A DNA stretch of 64,000 bases from DATAFF01 sp044870245 (lineage in GTDB: Bacteria; Pseudomonadota; Alphaproteobacteria; Rhizobiales; Aestuariivirgaceae): positions 31,809 through 95,808 of the forward strand of contig JBIOYR010000050.1 of assembly GCA_044870245.1 (NCBI GenBank), in the 5' to 3' direction. This document shows positions 8,050 through 16,806 of this stretch, one piece after another. A program made the translations under genes and the position numbers. The first letter of the stretch is position 1, and the number at the start of each line of letters is the position of its first letter. The notes below the pieces were generated by a model that saw only the letters and a program-made list of their open reading frames with translations, ran no database searches and was not told the DNA's origin.

Positions 8050-10755
8050 ATGGCTGAGAACCGCCGAAACCATGACAAGCGACCATCGCCCGAGGCGCTT
8101 CTGGAGAACGCCCAGCGCGAGGGACAGGGGCGGCTGAAGATTTTCCTCGGGGCGGCGCCCGGGGTCGGCAAAACCTTCGAGATGCTGCAGTCGGCCCGCG
8201 CCAAACACGAGGAGGGGGTGGACATCGTCGTCGGCGTGGTCGAGACCCATGGGCGCAAGGAGACGCAGGCGCTGCTCGAGGGTCTCGAGGTCATTCCGCG
8301 GCGGCGGGTCACTTACAAGGGAGCTCATCTCGACGAGATGGATCTCGACGCCATTCTGCGCCGGGCTCCCGAGCTCGTGCTGGTCGACGAGCTGGCCCAC
8401 AGCAATGCGCCGGGAAGCTGCCACCCGAAGCGTCATCGCGATGTCGAGGAGCTGCTGGCAGCCGGCATCGACGTCTACACCACGGTCAATATCCAGCACA
8501 TTGAAAGCCTGAACGACATCGTGGCGCAGATCACCTCGGTCAGGGTTCGCGAGACCGTGCCCGATTCGATCATCGATCGCGGCGACGATATCGAGGTCAT
8601 CGACATCACGCCGGACGACCTGATCCAGCGGCTCAAGGAAGGCAAGGTCTATGTGCCGCAGACGGCGCGGCGGGCGCTCGATCATTATTTTTCACCAGGC
8701 AACCTGACAGCGCTGCGCGAGCTGGCGCTGCGGCGGACGGCGCAACGGGTCGACGAGCAGCTGCTGTCGCATATGCAGGCGCATGCCATCTCCGGCCCGT
8801 GGCCGGCCGGCGACCGGGTGATGGTGTGCATCGACGAAGGGCCCGGCAGCGCGTCGCTGGTGCGCTACACCCGTCGCATGGCAGAACGGTTGCGGGCGCC
8901 GTGGACGGCATTTCATGTGGAAACCACGCGGTCGCTGCGGTTCAGCGAGGAGGAGCGCGATCGGATCTCCAACACGCTGCGGCTGGCGCATCAGCTGGGT
9001 GGCGAGTCGGCGATAATTCCCGGACATGATCCGGTGGAAGAGATCATGCGCTATGCGGAGCCCAACAATGTCTCCCATATCGTCATCGGCAAATCGACAA
9101 AGTCACGCCTTGCCGAGCTCGTTCGAGGGTCGGTGACGCACGAGCTGATGCGGCGCGCGGGGGCGATCAGCGTGCATGTCGTCGCACCGCGCGATCCCGA
9201 CACTGCGCTGTCGAACCGGACGGCGGCACGGCGTGAATCGGTCCGGACCGATATCCTGCCCTATGCGTGGAGCACCGCCTTCGTCGCGGTCGCCCTCGGC
9301 TGCGGCATGATCCTCGACGAAGTCCTCGCGGTGCAGAACATCGCGCTCGTGTTTCTGACCGCCGTGTTGGCGAGCGCCATCACCTATGGGCTGATGCCGG
9401 CGCTCTACGCCTCCATCATCAGCATGCTGGCGTTCAACTTCTTCTTCCTGCCTCCGCTCTATACCTTCAGCATCGCGGAGACGGAAAACGTCGTCGCCTT
9501 GTTCTTCTTCCTGGTGATCGCCGTCATCGCCAGCAATCTGACCGCGCGGGTGCGCAGCCAGGCGGTGGTGGCACGCCAGCGCGCCAAGACCACCGAGGAT
9601 CTTTATCTGTTCAGCCGCAAGCTCGCCGGTACGGCCGCGCTCGACGATGTGCTGTGGGCCACCGCCTTCCAGGTCGCTTCGATGCTGAAGGTGCAGGTGG
9701 TGATCCTGATCGCCGAGGATGACGAGCTGACGGTCAGGACCGGCTATCCGCCGGAGGACACGCTTGATGAAGCCGATGTCGCCGCCGCCAAATGGGCGTT
9801 CAAGAACAACCGGACGTCAGGCCGCGGGAGCGACACCTTGCCGGGCGCCAAGCGCCTGTTCATTCCGATGCGCACCGGCCGCGGTGTGGTGGGCGTGGTC
9901 GGCATCGACAGCGACAAGGAGGGGCCGCTCCTCACGCCGGAGCAGCAGCGGCTGCTCGACGCGCTGATCGACCAGGCGGCGCTGGCGGTCGACCGGGTGC
10001 GCCTTGCCGCCGATGCCGACCGCACGAAGCTCGCGCTTGAGGCCGACCGGCTGCGCTCGGCGCTGCTCACCTCGATCTCGCATGATCTCAAGACACCGCT
10101 TGCGGCGATCATCGGCGCGGCGGGAACGCTGCGCGATTTCGGCAATGTCCTGAACGAGGCGGCCAAGCGCGATCTTGTCGCGACGGTGCACGAGGAGGCC
10201 GACAGGCTCAATCGCTTCATCGCCAATCTGCTCGACATGACGCGGATCGAGTCGGGTGCCATCGAGCCGCAAGGGTCGTTGCACGATGTCGGCGAGATCA
10301 TCGGCAGTGCGCTCCAGCGGGCTGCCAAGGTGCTGGCGGAGCATCGGCTCGAGGTGGAGATCGCCGAGACCTTGCCGATGGTGAGGCTCGATGCGGTGCT
10401 GTTCGAGCAGGTCCTGTTCAACATTCTCGACAATGCCGCGAAATATGCGCCGGTGAACTCGACGATCCGCCTGCGCGCCTGGGAGAGCGAGGGCAAGCTG
10501 GCGCTGCAGATCCTCGATGAGGGCGACGGCATCCCGCCGGAGGATGTCGAGCGGATCTTCGACAAATTCTACCGGGTGCGGAAGGGCGATCGGGTGCGGG
10601 CCGGCACCGGGCTCGGCCTGCCGATCTGCCGCGGCTTCATCGAGGCGATGGGCGGCACCATCGAGGCGGCCAACCGCTCCGATCGTTCCGGGGCGGTGAT
10701 CACCATCAAGCTGCCGGTTCCGAGCGACCGGCCGCAGCTCGAGGAGGTTGCATGA
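8050..10755 (+). CDS. kdpD: Osmosensitive K+ channel histidine kinase KdpD
   Basis: This sensor kinase of 901 residues controls the kdp operon with KdpE. Domain order: N-terminal KdpD nucleotide-binding domain with Walker A GAAPGVGKT near residue 35; universal-stress-like domain (about 245-370); four clustered membrane helices (about 400-497); a GAF-like domain; HisKA with phospho-acceptor His678 in SISHDLKTPLAAI; and HATPase with N box NILDNAAKYAP and GTGLGLPICRGF. ATG 8050 is preferred over the overlapping TTG 8047. The stop overlaps the kdpE start by 4 bp (ATGA), indicating translational coupling. Confidence 0.96.
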   Translation: MAENRRNHDKRPSPEALLENAQREGQGRLKIFLGAAPGVGKTFEMLQSARAKHEEGVDIVVGVVETHGRKETQALLEGLEVIPRRRVTYKGAHLDEMDLDAILRRAPELVLVDELAHSNAPGSCHPKRHRDVEELLAAGIDVYTTVNIQHIESLNDIVAQITSVRVRETVPDSIIDRGDDIEVIDITPDDLIQRLKEGKVYVPQTARRALDHYFSPGNLTALRELALRRTAQRVDEQLLSHMQAHAISGPWPAGDRVMVCIDEGPGSASLVRYTRRMAERLRAPWTAFHVETTRSLRFSEEERDRISNTLRLAHQLGGESAIIPGHDPVEEIMRYAEPNNVSHIVIGKSTKSRLAELVRGSVTHELMRRAGAISVHVVAPRDPDTALSNRTAARRESVRTDILPYAWSTAFVAVALGCGMILDEVLAVQNIALVFLTAVLASAITYGLMPALYASIISMLAFNFFFLPPLYTFSIAETENVVALFFFLVIAVIASNLTARVRSQAVVARQRAKTTEDLYLFSRKLAGTAALDDVLWATAFQVASMLKVQVVILIAEDDELTVRTGYPPEDTLDEADVAAAKWAFKNNRTSGRGSDTLPGAKRLFIPMRTGRGVVGVVGIDSDKEGPLLTPEQQRLLDALIDQAALAVDRVRLAADADRTKLALEADRLRSALLTSISHDLKTPLAAIIGAAGTLRDFGNVLNEAAKRDLVATVHEEADRLNRFIANLLDMTRIESGAIEPQGSLHDVGEIIGSALQRAAKVLAEHRLEVEIAETLPMVRLDAVLFEQVLFNILDNAAKYAPVNSTIRLRAWESEGKLALQILDEGDGIPPEDVERIFDKFYRVRKGDRVRAGTGLGLPICRGFIEAMGGTIEAANRSDRSGAVITIKLPVPSDRPQLEEVA

Positions 10756-11444
10756 GCGCGCCCGCGGTCAAGATCCTTGTGGTCGATGACGAGCCGCCGA
10801 TCCGGCGGTTGCTCAGAACCGGGCTCGCGACGCAGGACTATGTGATTGCCGAGGCGGCGGATGCCAGGCAGGCCGAGGCGCATCTCAAGAGCGAGAAGGC
10901 CGATCTGATCGTGCTTGATCTCGGACTGCCGGATCGCAATGGCCTCGATCTCCTCAAGGATCTGCGCGGCGGCGGAGTCGATGTGCCGGTGGTCGTGCTG
11001 TCGAGCCGCGCCGACGAAGCGGGAATAGTGCAGGCGCTCGAGCTCGGTGCCGACGACTATGTGACCAAGCCGTTCAGCATGAACGAGTTGATCGCCCGCA
11101 TCAAAGTGGCGCTTCGCCACCGCCTGCAGGAGCAAGGCGAGAAGCCGGTGTTCAAGGTCGGCGAACTCACGGTCGATCTGGTCCGGCGAATGGTCAAGCT
11201 CGGCGACAACGAGGTCAAGCTGTCGCCACGCGAATATGAGATCTTGCGGACGCTGGTCAAGCACGCCGGACGCGTGCTGACGCACCAGGCGTTGATGCGG
11301 GAGGTCTGGGGCGGCAGCGCGGATGTGCAGAATCTGCGGGTCCATGTGCGCCAGCTCCGCCAGAAGATCGAGCCGGACCCGGAGCAACCTCGCTACATCC
11401 TGACGGAGACCGGCGTCGGCTACCGGCTGCGTGCTCCCGAATGA
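10752..11444 (+). CDS. kdpE: KDP operon response regulator KdpE (OmpR family)
   Basis: The 230-residue regulator has a receiver domain with acidic pocket VVDDEPP, phospho-acceptor Asp56 in IVLDLGLPDRNG and the switch Lys in YVTKPFS. It is followed by a winged-helix DNA-binding domain (SPREYEILRTLVKHAG, VRQLRQKIEPDP, GVGYRL). It is coupled to kdpD by an ATGA overlap and ends 6 bp from a convergent regulator gene. By family knowledge it activates kdpFABC transcription under K+ limitation. A pair of CTTAT repeats 11 bp apart at 3310-3325 is a weak candidate site. Confidence 0.96.
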   Translation: MSAPAVKILVVDDEPPIRRLLRTGLATQDYVIAEAADARQAEAHLKSEKADLIVLDLGLPDRNGLDLLKDLRGGGVDVPVVVLSSRADEAGIVQALELGADDYVTKPFSMNELIARIKVALRHRLQEQGEKPVFKVGELTVDLVRRMVKLGDNEVKLSPREYEILRTLVKHAGRVLTHQALMREVWGGSADVQNLRVHVRQLRQKIEPDPEQPRYILTETGVGYRLRAPE

Positions 11445-11450
11445 TTCAGA

Positions 11451-12158
11451 TCAGAGGCTCACGCCGAAATGCTCCCGATAGGCGCGGCGGCCCGGCGGGG
11501 TGATGGACAGGGCGCGGGTCCCCTCGATGCGGCGGACCCATCCTTCATCGAGACTCACGCGACAGATCGCGGCGCCGAGAGCTCCACCCAGATGGATGCG
11601 TCGCTCGCTCCAATCGAGGCAGGGACGGCACAGGGCCCGCCGCGCCCGCTTGCCGTCCTGGCGCATCAATGCTTCGGCTTGGACGCCGATCCGGCTCAGG
11701 AACCGCAGGCCGCGCTCGGTGACGATACCGCCTTCCCTGGAGAATTCGGCGTGGCCGGCGGCAACCAGCGCGTCGGTCAGGGCGACACCGAGCTGGCCGG
11801 CCAGGTGGTCGTAGCAGATGCGGGCCGCCCGCAGTGCTTGATCCCGCGGACCGGTGACCAGGCGCCTGCCCGAAGGTTGCTCGATCGATGCCACCTCCAT
11901 GATCGCCTCCATCATGCGGGCGACGGCCGGCGAGGCCAGCTGATAATAGCGGTGGCGTCCCTGCTTCATGACGCTGACCAGGTCGCTGGCAGTGAGGCGG
12001 GCGAGGTGACCGCTTGCGGTCTGTGGCGTCACACCGGCGAGCGAGGCAAGCTCGGAGGCGGTCAGCGCCCGACCTCCCAGCAAGGCATGCAGCATGCCGG
12101 CCCGCGCCGGATCGCCAGCCACGGCTGCAACCGCGGCAAATTTTCCATGCGTGGTCAT
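11451..12158 (-). CDS. ArsR-type winged-helix regulator with C-terminal extension
   Basis: This gene encodes 235 residues. The N-terminal 85 residues form an ArsR/SmtB-like helix-turn-helix (TASELASLAGVTPQTASGHLARL) with wing QGRHRYYQLAS. A longer C-terminal region carries CRPCLDWSERRIHLGG and another Cys in AAICRVS, and ends REHFGVSL. The extended layout is common in regulators annotated simply as ArsR family; metal sensing is not shown. ATG 12158 is chosen because AAAGGAG lies 7 bp upstream, in preference to the longer frame reaching 12191. No obvious target operon adjoins it, so the regulated genes are unknown. Confidence 0.85.
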   Translation of the reverse strand: MTTHGKFAAVAAVAGDPARAGMLHALLGGRALTASELASLAGVTPQTASGHLARLTASDLVSVMKQGRHRYYQLASPAVARMMEAIMEVASIEQPSGRRLVTGPRDQALRAARICYDHLAGQLGVALTDALVAAGHAEFSREGGIVTERGLRFLSRIGVQAEALMRQDGKRARRALCRPCLDWSERRIHLGGALGAAICRVSLDEGWVRRIEGTRALSITPPGRRAYREHFGVSL

Positions 12159-12251
12159 GTGTCGCTCCTTTGGCGACCGGCATGATGGCACAGCTGGCTC
12201 GCCGATGCTTCGGCGATGGCCGTAACGTCGCGCGCCATGGCGCAGGAGCTC

Positions 12252-12914
12252 TTAGAGGGCGCGCGCGATCCGGCAGACCTGAACATGCTCCCTGGTGAAG
12301 CTTCGCGGGGCCGCGAGCACCTGCCGGCAACTGGTGCGAACCGTTCGCAGCAGGTCACGGTCGAGCCGGACAAGCAGCTCACGGATCTGCCAGGGCTTGC
12401 GGCGATAGAGGCTTTCGATGGGGAAATAGACGAGCGTATTGATCTTGCGCGGCGGGGCCAGGGTCCACCTTTGTCGTGACGCTGCACCTTTGGAAGGGGA
12501 TGCCAGCGAGCGGCTGGCAGTCGCGGGTGCGCCGAAGCTGCCAACAAGACCGCCGGTCGAAGTCGCAGTGCTGCCGACCGTGCCAACACTGCGCCCGGTC
12601 GTCCCGCTTGTGCCGCTGATTGCGCCACTGGCCGTGCCGGCAATGCCGCCAACCGTGCCGACCGCGCCCCTCGTTGCTCCGCCAACGGCGCCGACAGCAC
12701 TTCCGGCTGCTCCGCCAACGGCGCCGACAGCGTCTCCTGCTGCACCGCCGACAGCTCCGACGGCACCGCCGACAGCGCCGGTTGCACCGCGGGCAGCACC
12801 GCCGGCGGCGCCGACCGCACCGCCCACGGCTCCGCCGACATCCAACGCGACCGCGAGGGACGACAGGGAGCAGGCAGAGATGAGGAGAGTTGTGGCGAGC
12901 ACCAGGTTACGCAT
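12252..12914 (-). CDS. Exported Gly/Ala-repeat protein with C-terminal two-Cys module
   Basis: This gene encodes 220 residues with no named family. A signal peptide (residues 1-23; either lipobox ISAC or cleavage after AVA) is followed by about 90 residues built almost entirely of Gly, Ala, Val and Thr in GAVGGA-like hexads. A basic segment comes next, then a compact C-terminus whose pattern C-x-Q-V-L-x-A-P-x-x-F-x-R-x-H-V-x-V-C is matched in the divergent neighbour at 13166. The two Cys are 18 residues apart in both. The start is ATG 12914. The repetitive part probably forms a flexible or filament-like stalk; this is inference. Confidence 0.72.
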   Translation of the reverse strand: MRNLVLATTLLISACSLSSLAVALDVGGAVGGAVGAAGGAARGATGAVGGAVGAVGGAAGDAVGAVGGAAGSAVGAVGGATRGAVGTVGGIAGTASGAISGTSGTTGRSVGTVGSTATSTGGLVGSFGAPATASRSLASPSKGAASRQRWTLAPPRKINTLVYFPIESLYRRKPWQIRELLVRLDRDLLRTVRTSCRQVLAAPRSFTREHVQVCRIARAL

Positions 12915-13165
12915 TGTCGTGTACTCCAACTCACTGGAAATTTGATTGCAACGGCTGATCGTGCACACGCTACAGCAAAGAGTGGGACCCCCGACGAATG
13001 AAGAACATTCCCTAGAACGAGGTTCAATCCAGTCGGTTGCAAAGACTGCTTGAATATTTCCATTGCAGGGCCGGCGCGCGAGAATTGCCAAAAAATGAAC
13101 ACGTTGAAGACTAACATCGCCGCCCGATTGACCCGGTTGGGTGGTGTGTGAGTTGCGGAGGTTGC

Positions 13166-14152
13166 ATGTTAAGACGCGCGTATCATGTCGTTGCCTCCAT
13201 CTACTTATTCGGCGCTTGTTTGGGTCTGGTTGTGATTGATTCGGATTGGCGGGCGGGCGTTCGGCCGCAGAGCAGGGGCGAGGATCATTATGTCGGGCTT
13301 TGGCCATTGCCGCCCGAACAACCGTCCAAGCTCGTGATACAAACCGAACCGAAACCTGCCAAGCCAGCACCCGGGGCCGCTCACTCCAGCACTGCCGCGG
13401 TGCATGACGGCGAAACCCTGATCAAACGACTGCCCGCAGCGAAGGTGGTGCACTCCAACATGGTGGCGGTGCATGACGGCGAGTCGCTGATCACATGGCC
13501 GCGCGCTGCGAAGGTGGTGCAGAGCCATCTCGCGGCGGTGCATGACGGCGAGTCGCTGATCACATGGCCGCGCACTGTGAAGGTGGTGCAGAGCCATCTC
13601 GCGGCGGTGCATGACGGCGAGTCGTCGATCACATGGCCGCGCACTGCGAAGGTGGTGCAGAGCCATCTCGCGGCGGTGCATGACGGTGAGTCGTCGATCA
13701 AGCCGCCGACGTCTGCCTCGATTGTCGAACGAAGGATCGAGCCGCCATCCGCAGTGGCGAATGTCAGCACTGGTGCCGTCGCGCGCCAGCCCGAGGCAAG
13801 GATTGCGAAGATTGCGCCCAAGGAAGCGAGTCCGCAATCGAACCGCATCAAGAGGAAATCGCCGGACACGACCATCATGGGAAAACAACGCAAGCTCCAG
13901 GCGGCGCGGGCTGCGACCGACTCGCGGGTGGACCTTCGACGCTCGCGTCGTGTGGCGACCACGGCAACGCCGCCTGAGAAGGTGCAGAGCCGACGAATGC
14001 GGACCAGCGACCGCAATGAAGTGAGACGGGCGGTCGGGCAACTCAATGAAGATGACAGGCGGGCCTTCCGATCGCGCTGCGGGCAGATTTTGTCGGCACC
14101 GGGAAAGTTTGCCCGATCCCATGTGGAGATTTGCACTGCCGCCTCATTGTAG
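13166..14152 (+). CDS. Exported repeat protein with C-terminal two-Cys module
   Basis: The protein has 328 residues and an unknown family. ATG 13166 follows GGAGG; an upstream GTG at 13148 would include that site. An N-terminal hydrophobic helix (VVASIYLFGACLGLVVI) suggests export or a membrane anchor. The middle contains five 23-residue tandem repeats with consensus KVVQSHLAAVHDGESLITWP, then a strongly basic linker. The last 40 residues match the C-terminal module of the divergent gene at 12252-12914, with CGQILSAPGKF and HVEIC. The two genes are head to head across 251 bp and are probably co-regulated. Confidence 0.72.
   Translation: MLRRAYHVVASIYLFGACLGLVVIDSDWRAGVRPQSRGEDHYVGLWPLPPEQPSKLVIQTEPKPAKPAPGAAHSSTAAVHDGETLIKRLPAAKVVHSNMVAVHDGESLITWPRAAKVVQSHLAAVHDGESLITWPRTVKVVQSHLAAVHDGESSITWPRTAKVVQSHLAAVHDGESSIKPPTSASIVERRIEPPSAVANVSTGAVARQPEARIAKIAPKEASPQSNRIKRKSPDTTIMGKQRKLQAARAATDSRVDLRRSRRVATTATPPEKVQSRRMRTSDRNEVRRAVGQLNEDDRRAFRSRCGQILSAPGKFARSHVEICTAASL
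13373..13717 (+). repeat. Five in-frame 69-bp tandem repeats (23 residues each)
   Basis: Units begin at about 13373, 13442, 13511, 13580 and 13649. The last three are nearly identical (TGCAGAGCCATCTCGCGGCG core), while the first two are diverged. All are multiples of three and keep the reading frame, so copy number can change without breaking the protein. The constant core is AAVHDGES; variation is confined to the TWPR/KRLP end. Confidence 0.93.
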
Positions 14153-14244
14153 GCAGTCGGCAGTCGGTGAGAGCTGCGGGGTGCCGGAACGTCCTCGAAC
14201 AGAGCATAGTGGCGCGCCCAATCACCAAAGGGAGAAACGTGCTC

Positions 14245-14535
14245 ATGCGAACCAGACATTGGGGAACGACTATCGGTGGCATCGCGGTGGCCGCGGCGCT
14301 TGCTGCTGCGACGCTGGCGCCGAGGCCTGCAGAAGCACGCTGGCATGGCTGCTGGGGCTGCGGAGCTCTCGCAGTCGGCGCCATTGCCGGTGCGGCGATT
14401 GCATCGGCGGCCTATGCTGCCCCACGCTATTACTATCCGCCGCCGGCGGCCTATCCCTATTACGGTCCTGCCTATCCCTATCCGCCAGCCCGGCCTTGCC
14501 CGCTTTATGGGCCGCTGCCCTGGTATTGCCGTTAG
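14245..14535 (+). CDS. Small exported Pro/Tyr-rich protein
   Basis: This gene encodes 96 residues. An N-terminal hydrophobic signal (GGIAVAAALAAATLAPRPAEA) precedes a short WHGCWGCG motif, a second hydrophobic stretch (GAIAGAAIASAAYAA) and a tail dominated by Tyr and Pro (YYYPPPAAYPYYGP). The type is common and uncharacterised in rhizobial genomes and is probably surface or periplasmic. ATG 14245 is used; GTG 14239 two codons upstream fits AAAGGGAG equally well. No function is inferred. Confidence 0.65.
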   Translation: MRTRHWGTTIGGIAVAAALAAATLAPRPAEARWHGCWGCGALAVGAIAGAAIASAAYAAPRYYYPPPAAYPYYGPAYPYPPARPCPLYGPLPWYCR

Positions 14536-14554
14536 GCCGATGGGGGAGCAGAAG

Positions 14555-15007
14555 ATGAGACACTCACTCAAGCTCGTCGTCACGATCGCATTGCTGGCGT
14601 CGGCCGGCACCACCGCATCGGCTCAGAACCAGCAGCAACCGGCCGGGTCGCAGCCCGGCGCCGCCGAGACGCAACCGATCCCGACCCTGCATTGCGAATT
14701 CCCGACGATGCATAGCTGCACCAAGGACGGCGCATGCAAAACCGGCGGCGAGGCGACTGGCAACCGGTTGCCGCTCAAGGTGACCGTCGATTTCGAAAAC
14801 AGCGTGGTCGCGTCGGCTGACGAGGCGGGATTTCCGCGCTCCGACAAGATCGACTCGATTGCCTCGTCCTCGGGGCAGCTGGTCATGCATGGGATCGATG
14901 GCCCGTTCAGCTGGCAGATGCTGATCCATGACGGCAGCGAGATTGCCGCGCTGAGCTTTGCGTCCAGCGATGCCACCATCTCGGCCTTCGGCACCTGCAA
15001 GCAGTAG
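14555..15007 (+). CDS. Small periplasmic protein of unknown function
   Basis: This gene encodes 150 residues. ATG 14555 lies 7 bp after GGGGGAG. A clear signal peptide (LVVTIALLASAGTTASA) is followed by a Gln/Pro-rich linker, then a compact domain with cysteines in PTLHCEF, HSCTKDGACK and FGTCKQ, suggesting disulfides. The body alternates strands (LKVTVDFENSVVASA, QLVMHG, SWQMLIHDGSEIAALSFA) and looks like a small beta barrel or lipocalin-like fold; that is only an impression. It is 19 bp downstream of the previous small exported gene on the same strand and is followed by a strong compound hairpin. Confidence 0.72.
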   Translation: MRHSLKLVVTIALLASAGTTASAQNQQQPAGSQPGAAETQPIPTLHCEFPTMHSCTKDGACKTGGEATGNRLPLKVTVDFENSVVASADEAGFPRSDKIDSIASSSGQLVMHGIDGPFSWQMLIHDGSEIAALSFASSDATISAFGTCKQ

Positions 15008-15016
15008 CAGGCAATA

Positions 15017-15083
15017 GGCAGTCGGACAGTAGGCAGTAGGGAGGAGCGCGCGCTCGCCGCCTACTGCCTATTTGCCGACTGCC
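15017..15083 (+). terminator. Compound hairpin built from AGGCAGT repeats
   Basis: Outer arms GGCAGTCGG (15017-15025) and CCGACTGCC (15075-15083) pair perfectly. Inside them AGGCAGTAGG (15031-15040) pairs with CCTACTGCCT (15060-15069) around a 19-nt loop. It starts 10 bp after a stop codon and probably terminates transcription or protects the 3' end, although there is no T run. The heptamer AGGCAGT recurs at other gene ends in the window. Confidence 0.6.
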
Positions 15084-15229
15084 CATTCCACTGCCTACGA
15101 CAAAATGGGCACTCCCCGTCGAGAGTCATCGCCGGGCCGCAGTATCGCCCCATATTGACCAAATCTTGGGCTACCCAATTGTCAAGTTTGAGACTGTGCG
15201 TGTGTCAGGGTGTCAGTCGAGGTAGCGTA

Positions 15230-15652
15230 ATGAGTGAGATCACTTCAGCGATCGACCGGTTCAAGCGGGATGTCGAGCAAATCGAAAACAATCAAGCCAC
15301 GACGCTCCGCGAGAGGGGCCATCAGATTGGCCGCATCGTAACCACCTTCCAGGGAATACTGGAAGAATTCACGACGAGCATCACCCATATCCAAAAAGAG
15401 CTCGAGGCTACGTGCGAGATTGCCAAGGTGAAATATATCGAGCAGTTCACCAGGCTCCTCGATCTGCAGGCTTCGATCGAGTATGAGTCGCAACGCCAAT
15501 CCGTTCTTGCGCAGGACATTCCGGAGGCCAGCCAGCCCGCACCGCCGTTGCTCGAGCAGCTGCGGAACGACTCGATGGTGATCGAGAGCACGGACTTCAC
15601 CGAGAGCAAACGGCGAAGCAAGCTCGCGCAGATCGCCTCGGGCGCCCGCTGA
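15230..15652 (+). CDS. Small coiled-coil protein of unknown function
   Basis: This gene encodes 140 residues, highly charged, with no cysteine-rich or membrane segment except a single Cys (EATCEIAKVKY). Heptad-like spacing of hydrophobics through residues 5-90 (IDRFKRDVEQIENN, IGRIVTTFQGILEEFTTSI) predicts a long coiled coil; the C-terminus ends KRRSKLAQIASGAR. ATG 15230 has GAGGTAG upstream. It is convergent with the adenylate cyclase gene. The domain is unrecognised and the protein is likely cytoplasmic. Confidence 0.65.
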   Translation: MSEITSAIDRFKRDVEQIENNQATTLRERGHQIGRIVTTFQGILEEFTTSITHIQKELEATCEIAKVKYIEQFTRLLDLQASIEYESQRQSVLAQDIPEASQPAPPLLEQLRNDSMVIESTDFTESKRRSKLAQIASGAR

Positions 15653-15672
15653 GAGGCTCGTGGCGCCTTCGG

Positions 15673-16728
15673 TCAGGTTTCCTTGTGCAGGCGCCAGGCG
15701 GTGTTCCAGCCGTCGCCGTCCGGCATGGCTGACAGGTTGTCGAGGCGCTGCAGCATGATATCGCTTGGCCCATCGTCGGGCATGAGAGCGCGGCAGTCCT
15801 CGAAGACCTGACGGGCGAGGGTCCAATCGCCGTTGCGATAGGCGCTCAGCGCTTCGGCGTAGCGCGCCTGAAGCATGCTTTGCTCAGGCGTGACGTGCTC
15901 GATTCTGCCGAGGATCTCGAACAGCGCTTGCGCCTGCTCGATCCCCGGCAGGAGCACGGTGTCGATCTCGCGCAGAGCGAAGCGCGAGCGGATGCTTTCG
16001 GCAGTTCGCGAGCAGACCAGGATGGTGGTTCGGTACATGCGGTTGGCGAACTCGAGTCGTGAGGCCAGATTCACCGTATCGCCGATCACCGTGTAATTGC
16101 GGCGCTCCTCAGCGCCGACGCTGCCGGCAAGGCAGGTGCCGCTGGCGATGCCGATGCGCACCGTCGACTTTTGAATTCTGGCGGTGCCCTCGAATATGCG
16201 GCGGCAGGCTTCGGTGACCTCCGGCATCTTGGCAAGGCAGAGCAAGGCAGCGTCGGCGCTGCGCACTGCCGTCTCGCTCTGCGGCACGAAAGGCGGACAC
16301 CAATAGGCCATCACCGCATCGCCGATATATTTGTCGATGATCCCGTCGGTGGCCGTGATCTCGCGGGTGATCACCGAAAAATATGCATTGAGGAACTGCA
16401 CGACCTTCTCGGGCTCGATCCGCTCGCTCAAGCCAGTGAAGCCGACGAGGTCGCAGAACATGACGGAGGCTTCGCGATGCTCGCCACGCTCGGCCAGCAG
16501 GTCGCGTGTGCCGATCAGCTGCTCGGCGATGCGACGGTCGACATAGCGACCGAAGGTTTCGCGGATGCGCTCGCGCATGCGCAACCCTTCCGTCATCTGA
16601 TTGAAGGAGCGGGCGAGACGGCCGATCTCGTCGCGCCGCGGCGGGATATCGATGTGGGTCTCGAGATTGCCTTTCTCGACCGCCTCGGCGCCGTGCACGA
16701 TCGAGCGGATCGAGCGGATCAGCCGCAC
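15673..16728 (-). CDS. HAMP plus class III adenylate cyclase part (3' half of an interrupted gene)
   Basis: This stretch carries the second-helix end, a HAMP linker (LIRSIRSIVHGAEAVEKGN) and a complete class III cyclase domain making cAMP from ATP. Metal-binding Asp residues are in FCDLVGFT and IGDAVMAYW; the adenine-selecting Lys is in IDKYIGD and the partner Asp in YTVIGDTVNLASRLE, which also supplies Asn and Arg. A short tetratricopeptide-like tail follows (ALSAYRNGDWTLARQVFED). The frame is the same as that of 16807-17490; only a TAG at 16807-16809 and a 78-nt transmembrane-coding stretch lie between. The GTG used as 5' limit is arbitrary; native translation would come from 17490. Confidence 0.85.
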   Translation of the reverse strand: MRLIRSIRSIVHGAEAVEKGNLETHIDIPPRRDEIGRLARSFNQMTEGLRMRERIRETFGRYVDRRIAEQLIGTRDLLAERGEHREASVMFCDLVGFTGLSERIEPEKVVQFLNAYFSVITREITATDGIIDKYIGDAVMAYWCPPFVPQSETAVRSADAALLCLAKMPEVTEACRRIFEGTARIQKSTVRIGIASGTCLAGSVGAEERRNYTVIGDTVNLASRLEFANRMYRTTILVCSRTAESIRSRFALREIDTVLLPGIEQAQALFEILGRIEHVTPEQSMLQARYAEALSAYRNGDWTLARQVFEDCRALMPDDGPSDIMLQRLDNLSAMPDGDGWNTAWRLHKET

Positions 16729-16806
16729 CGCCCCGATCGCCGCGACGGCGAGACCGAGAATGGAGGAGATGACGAAGACGACGATGGTGGCGATCTGGGT
16801 GCGTGT

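Noticed and set aside
5716..8685. A 989-codon minus-strand frame opposite kdpB, kdpC and kdpD
   Set aside because: It is a shadow of three certain genes and spans their boundaries without any recognisable motif.
13373..13717. Regular repeats resembling a CRISPR array
   Set aside because: Units are contiguous 69-bp coding repeats without unique spacers, and no cas genes are present.
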